A stretch of DNA of 64,000 nt from Akkermansiaceae bacterium (GTDB lineage Bacteria > Verrucomicrobiota > Verrucomicrobiia > Verrucomicrobiales > Akkermansiaceae). Under the pieces are notes generated by a model. It was not told where the DNA came from. It saw nothing but the letters and a program-made list of their open reading frames with translations, and did not search any database. The stretch lies in assembly GCA_903906515.1 (NCBI GenBank), contig CAIVKO010000004.1, positions 17,408 through 81,407 of the forward strand, in the 5' to 3' direction. Made by a program: the position numbers and the translations under genes. Below, piece by piece: positions 60,582-64,000 of the stretch; the stretch's first letter is position 1; the number at the start of each line of letters is the position of its first letter.

Positions 60582-60584
60582 CCC

Positions 60585-62411
60585 ATGAACCTCGCCTGGA
60601 TCCTCCTCTTCTTACCGCTCGTTGTCGCGGCGGTGAACCAACTTGTGCTGCGCAAAAGCGCGGTGGTGCCGTGGGTATCCACGGGGTCCGCCGTGGCGTC
60701 GCTGTTGCTGTCATTCCTGCTGATCGGCAAAACCGGGGGCCCCACACCCATCCACTGGGCATCCATCGGTGATTTCCATCTCGATATCGGCATCCAGTTG
60801 GACAAGCTCTCGACCGGCATGATGCTCGTCGTCACCGGCGTAGGCGCGCTGGTTCACATCTTCTCGCTGGCCTACATGCATGACGATGAAGGCAAGGCCC
60901 GCTACTTCACCGGACTTTCGTTTTTCATGTTTTCGATGACCGGCATCGTGCTGGCTAACAACTTCATCATGACTTTCATTTTCTGGGAGTTGGTCGGTTT
61001 CAGTTCCTATCTACTCATCGGCCATTGGTATCAGAAGGAATCCGCGGCGGACGCGGCGAAGAAGGCATTCCTCTGCAACCGCGTGGGCGACTTCGGATTC
61101 ATGATCGGCATCCTCATGTTGTGGGGCATCACCGGAGCGCTTTCGTTTGCAGGCATGAAATCCGGACTCACCACGTTTATCACTGCCAATCCCACCATCT
61201 GGATCGGCGTGCTCTCGGCGGCGGTACTCTGCATCTTCTGTGGCGCGGTCGGCAAATCCGCCCAAGTCCCGCTGCATGTCTGGTTGCCTGATGCCATGGA
61301 AGGCCCCACACCGGTCTCCGCCCTCATCCACGCCGCGACCATGGTGGCCGCCGGTGTTTACATGTTGTTCCGCGTGCAAGTCAGCCTTGGCACTGAAATC
61401 TTCCATCAACTTCCGGCAAGCGATGTCATCGCATGGACCGGCGGCATCACAGCCCTGCTTGCGGCATTGATGGCCACGCAGCAGGACGACATCAAACGCG
61501 TGCTGGCCTACTCCACCCTCTCGCAACTCGGATACATGGTCATGGCCGTCGGCCTGGTGGCTGGTGAAGCGGGCATGTTCCATCTCTTCACCCACGCATG
61601 GTTCAAGGCGTTGTTATTCCTCGGTTCCGGCGCGGTGATTTTCGCCTGCCATCACGAACAGGACATCTGGAAAATGGGAGGCCTCATCAAAAAGATGCCG
61701 ATCACCACAGCCACCTTCGCACTGGGTTGCGCGGCGCTGATCGCCGTGCCAGGAACCTCCGGATTTTTCTCCAAGGAATTGATTCTGGATGCGGCCCACG
61801 AAGCACACTCGCCATTGTTCTGGGTGGCGGCTTTTGTCGCAGTGCTCACGCCGTTTTACATGACCCGACTGTTCGTCGTCGCATTCCTCGGCAAGCACCG
61901 CTCTCACGGCGCCGACCACGCGCATGAAGTCGGACCTCTCATGTGGGGACCTCTGGTGTTGTTAGCATTGCTTGCGGTGATATCCGGATATTCGTTCATC
62001 GCCGGCTTCTCCCCTGCTCCGCCGGAACATCACGGGAACGGATTCCAAATCGGCATGGTTGCCGGGATTTCCCTCGCCGCCCTGGTCATCGGCGTGACCG
62101 CAGGCTTCGTCCTTTACAATGGCAAGGACAAGGACCCGCTCTCCATCCCGCTCTTCCGCAACCGCTTCTACTTCGACTCCATTTACGACAATGTTCTCGT
62201 CCGATTCTTCCAGGACACCACCGCAGCCATCATTAATTTCTTCGACGAGTTCCTCATCAACGGCCTGCTTGTCGGAGGCCTCAGCCGGGCCACCGCCAGC
62301 ACTGGCAACCTGTTTCGCCAACTCCAATCCGGCAGCCTGCAAGGCTACGCTTTCGCCTTCGGCCTCGGTGTGATCCTGGTTATCTACTTCACGGTCTTTC
62401 TGCAATCCTGA
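60585..62411 (+). CDS. nuoL: NADH-quinone oxidoreductase subunit L
   Basis: A 608-residue antiporter-like subunit with about 15 transmembrane helices. Typical segments are NNFIMTFIFWELVGFSSYLLIG, CNRVGDFGFMIGI, GKSAQVPLHVWLPDAMEGPTPVSALIHAATMVAAG and DDIKRVLAYSTLSQLGYM. The C-terminal part includes the long lateral helix region. nuoM and nuoN do not follow; the gene is succeeded by palindromic repeats and an unrelated small membrane protein. Confidence 0.96.
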   Translation: MNLAWILLFLPLVVAAVNQLVLRKSAVVPWVSTGSAVASLLLSFLLIGKTGGPTPIHWASIGDFHLDIGIQLDKLSTGMMLVVTGVGALVHIFSLAYMHDDEGKARYFTGLSFFMFSMTGIVLANNFIMTFIFWELVGFSSYLLIGHWYQKESAADAAKKAFLCNRVGDFGFMIGILMLWGITGALSFAGMKSGLTTFITANPTIWIGVLSAAVLCIFCGAVGKSAQVPLHVWLPDAMEGPTPVSALIHAATMVAAGVYMLFRVQVSLGTEIFHQLPASDVIAWTGGITALLAALMATQQDDIKRVLAYSTLSQLGYMVMAVGLVAGEAGMFHLFTHAWFKALLFLGSGAVIFACHHEQDIWKMGGLIKKMPITTATFALGCAALIAVPGTSGFFSKELILDAAHEAHSPLFWVAAFVAVLTPFYMTRLFVVAFLGKHRSHGADHAHEVGPLMWGPLVLLALLAVISGYSFIAGFSPAPPEHHGNGFQIGMVAGISLAALVIGVTAGFVLYNGKDKDPLSIPLFRNRFYFDSIYDNVLVRFFQDTTAAIINFFDEFLINGLLVGGLSRATASTGNLFRQLQSGSLQGYAFAFGLGVILVIYFTVFLQS

Positions 62412-62434
62412 ATGGGTAATCAATCGGCAAATCG

Positions 62435-62494
62435 TAGCTGGGACTTGCAGTCCCAGTCCGTCGTGGGGACATGCTGTCCCCACACCTCCGGCTA
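62435..62494. repeat. Paired hairpins (REP-like element) after nuoL
   Basis: CTGGGACT-TGC-AGTCCCAG (62438-62456) and GTGGGGAC-ATGCT-GTCCCCAC (62463-62483) are two perfect 8-base-pair hairpins 6 bases apart, bracketed by TAGC and GCTA. Paired palindromes of this size are typical of REP/REPIN elements mobilised by RAYT transposases. They could also end nuo transcription, although no T-run follows. Confidence 0.65.
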
Positions 62495-62598
62495 AAACAT
62501 CCTTTTCAAATCAAGACCTAACGCACATCCTCCCATAGCGACCAATCTCGGATATCACTTCCGGAGGCCCTGCGAATAAAACCGTCAGGCAAAAAACC

Positions 62599-62976
62599 AT
62601 GATCATCAACTTGACCTCGATCTGGCATTCGTTACCCAACTTTTTCTCGCCGTTTTTATGGGTAGTGACAGTCATTTCCGTGGTGATTTGCTTCGTGGCC
62701 ACATTGCCAAAAGTTCGAAGTATTGCCATAGGAGAAGCGTTGATGCTTTTCGGCGCGCCGATTCTCTTCTTTACCGTCTTATTCTTGGCAACAAATGGTG
62801 GTCGTTGGTTTTTTGATGTAAGCGATTTTCTAGCAATCAACATCGCGCTCGGTGCAAGCTACTTTCTAGCACGTGAAGCAACCCACCTCCCTACTCGGTC
62901 CATTCGAATCGCAGGATGGATTGAAATCATCGCATTTGCGATGGTTGCAGGATACTTCTATCTCTTTTGCCTATAG
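62599..62976 (+). CDS. Small membrane protein, unknown function
   Basis: A 125-residue protein with four hydrophobic helices (about residues 15-36, 45-65, 70-92, 102-124) and short loops. More AT-rich than the neighbouring nuo genes. No family recognised. The start at 62599 is the first ATG; the coding sequence has a consistent hydrophobic pattern, so it is probably real. Confidence 0.55.
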   Translation: MIINLTSIWHSLPNFFSPFLWVVTVISVVICFVATLPKVRSIAIGEALMLFGAPILFFTVLFLATNGGRWFFDVSDFLAINIALGASYFLAREATHLPTRSIRIAGWIEIIAFAMVAGYFYLFCL

Positions 62977-63075
62977 GGATGTCCACGTTTGAAGTTCGAC
63001 ATCCTAATTTCAGTTAGTTAAGAGACTCCAGGCAGGATGCCCGGGCCACTTCGCACTCATCCCTGGCGCCCAAAT

Positions 63076-63110
63076 AAAACGGCGGACCTTTTCGGGGTCC
63101 GCCGTTTTTT
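63076..63110 (-). terminator. Rho-independent terminator of eno (bidirectional)
   Basis: Stem CGGCGGACC/GGTCCGCCG with a short loop. It is flanked by AAAA on the left and TTTTTT on the right of the plus strand, so it can stop transcription from either side. It lies just beyond the stop of eno on the minus strand. Confidence 0.85.
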
Positions 63111-63130
63111 GAATGGATGGGAGTGAAGGA

Positions 63131-64000
<870 letters not shown>

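Overview
The window looks like the chromosome of a verrucomicrobial bacterium, probably Verrucomicrobiales near Luteolibacter or Haloferula. The genus is an inference. The main evidence is a 'Verru_Chthon cassette' of prepilin-like genes at the left edge. Supporting evidence is a PEP-CTERM exported protease, an SHD1-domain metallopeptidase, GC-rich core genes (close to 60% by eye), and start codons that mostly lack a Shine-Dalgarno sequence.

Layout. 1-5.3 kb: Verru_Chthon cassette (D partial, B, C, A, plus a secreted companion). 5.4-6.2 kb: AraC regulator. 6.2-10 kb: a decayed type I restriction-modification locus (intact hsdM and rhuM, 5' stub of a second hsdM, truncated hsdR, no hsdS). 10.3-15.8 kb: sugar-acid operon (RraA-like aldolase, Na+/solute symporter, enolase-superfamily dehydratase, SDR, UroD-like protein). 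15.8-19.7 kb: class A penicillin-binding protein with a degenerate transpeptidase, MidA-like methyltransferase on an overlapping divergent start, tRNA-Leu. 19.7-23 kb: DUF4407 membrane protein, roadblock-like protein and ParA ATPase. 23-27.6 kb: YyaL-like lipoprotein without CxxC, secreted protein, hisB-hisH.

27.6-32.6 kb: exonuclease, a 39-codon hsdR stub, a conserved hypothetical gene and a hipBA toxin-antitoxin pair in one overlapping string. 32.7-38 kb: tRNA-Ala, lipase-like hydrolase, HIT protein, eight-heme cytochrome c with TPR repeats, cimA. 38-42.1 kb: accessory segment with hicB and a hicA remnant, two AT-rich genes and a BsuBI/PstI-type restriction-modification pair. 42.1-53.5 kb: housekeeping genes (metallopeptidase, ribD-like reductase, HAD phosphatase, recG, DUF971, yggS, prc, VF530, ilvA), with a vapBC module inserted at the 3' end of yggS and flanked by a copy of that end. 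53.5-64 kb: subtilase, nuoGHI-four-helix-bundle-nuoJKL, hairpin repeats, small membrane protein, and eno cut by the window edge.

Most notable signals. Every spacer of the nuo cluster carries short tandem repeats of 7-9 bases, and one spacer has been invaded by a four-helix-bundle gene with inverted flanks. The vapBC insertion regenerated the end of yggS. The class A PBP lacks all three transpeptidase motifs. Three separate type I restriction remnants lie within 30 kb.
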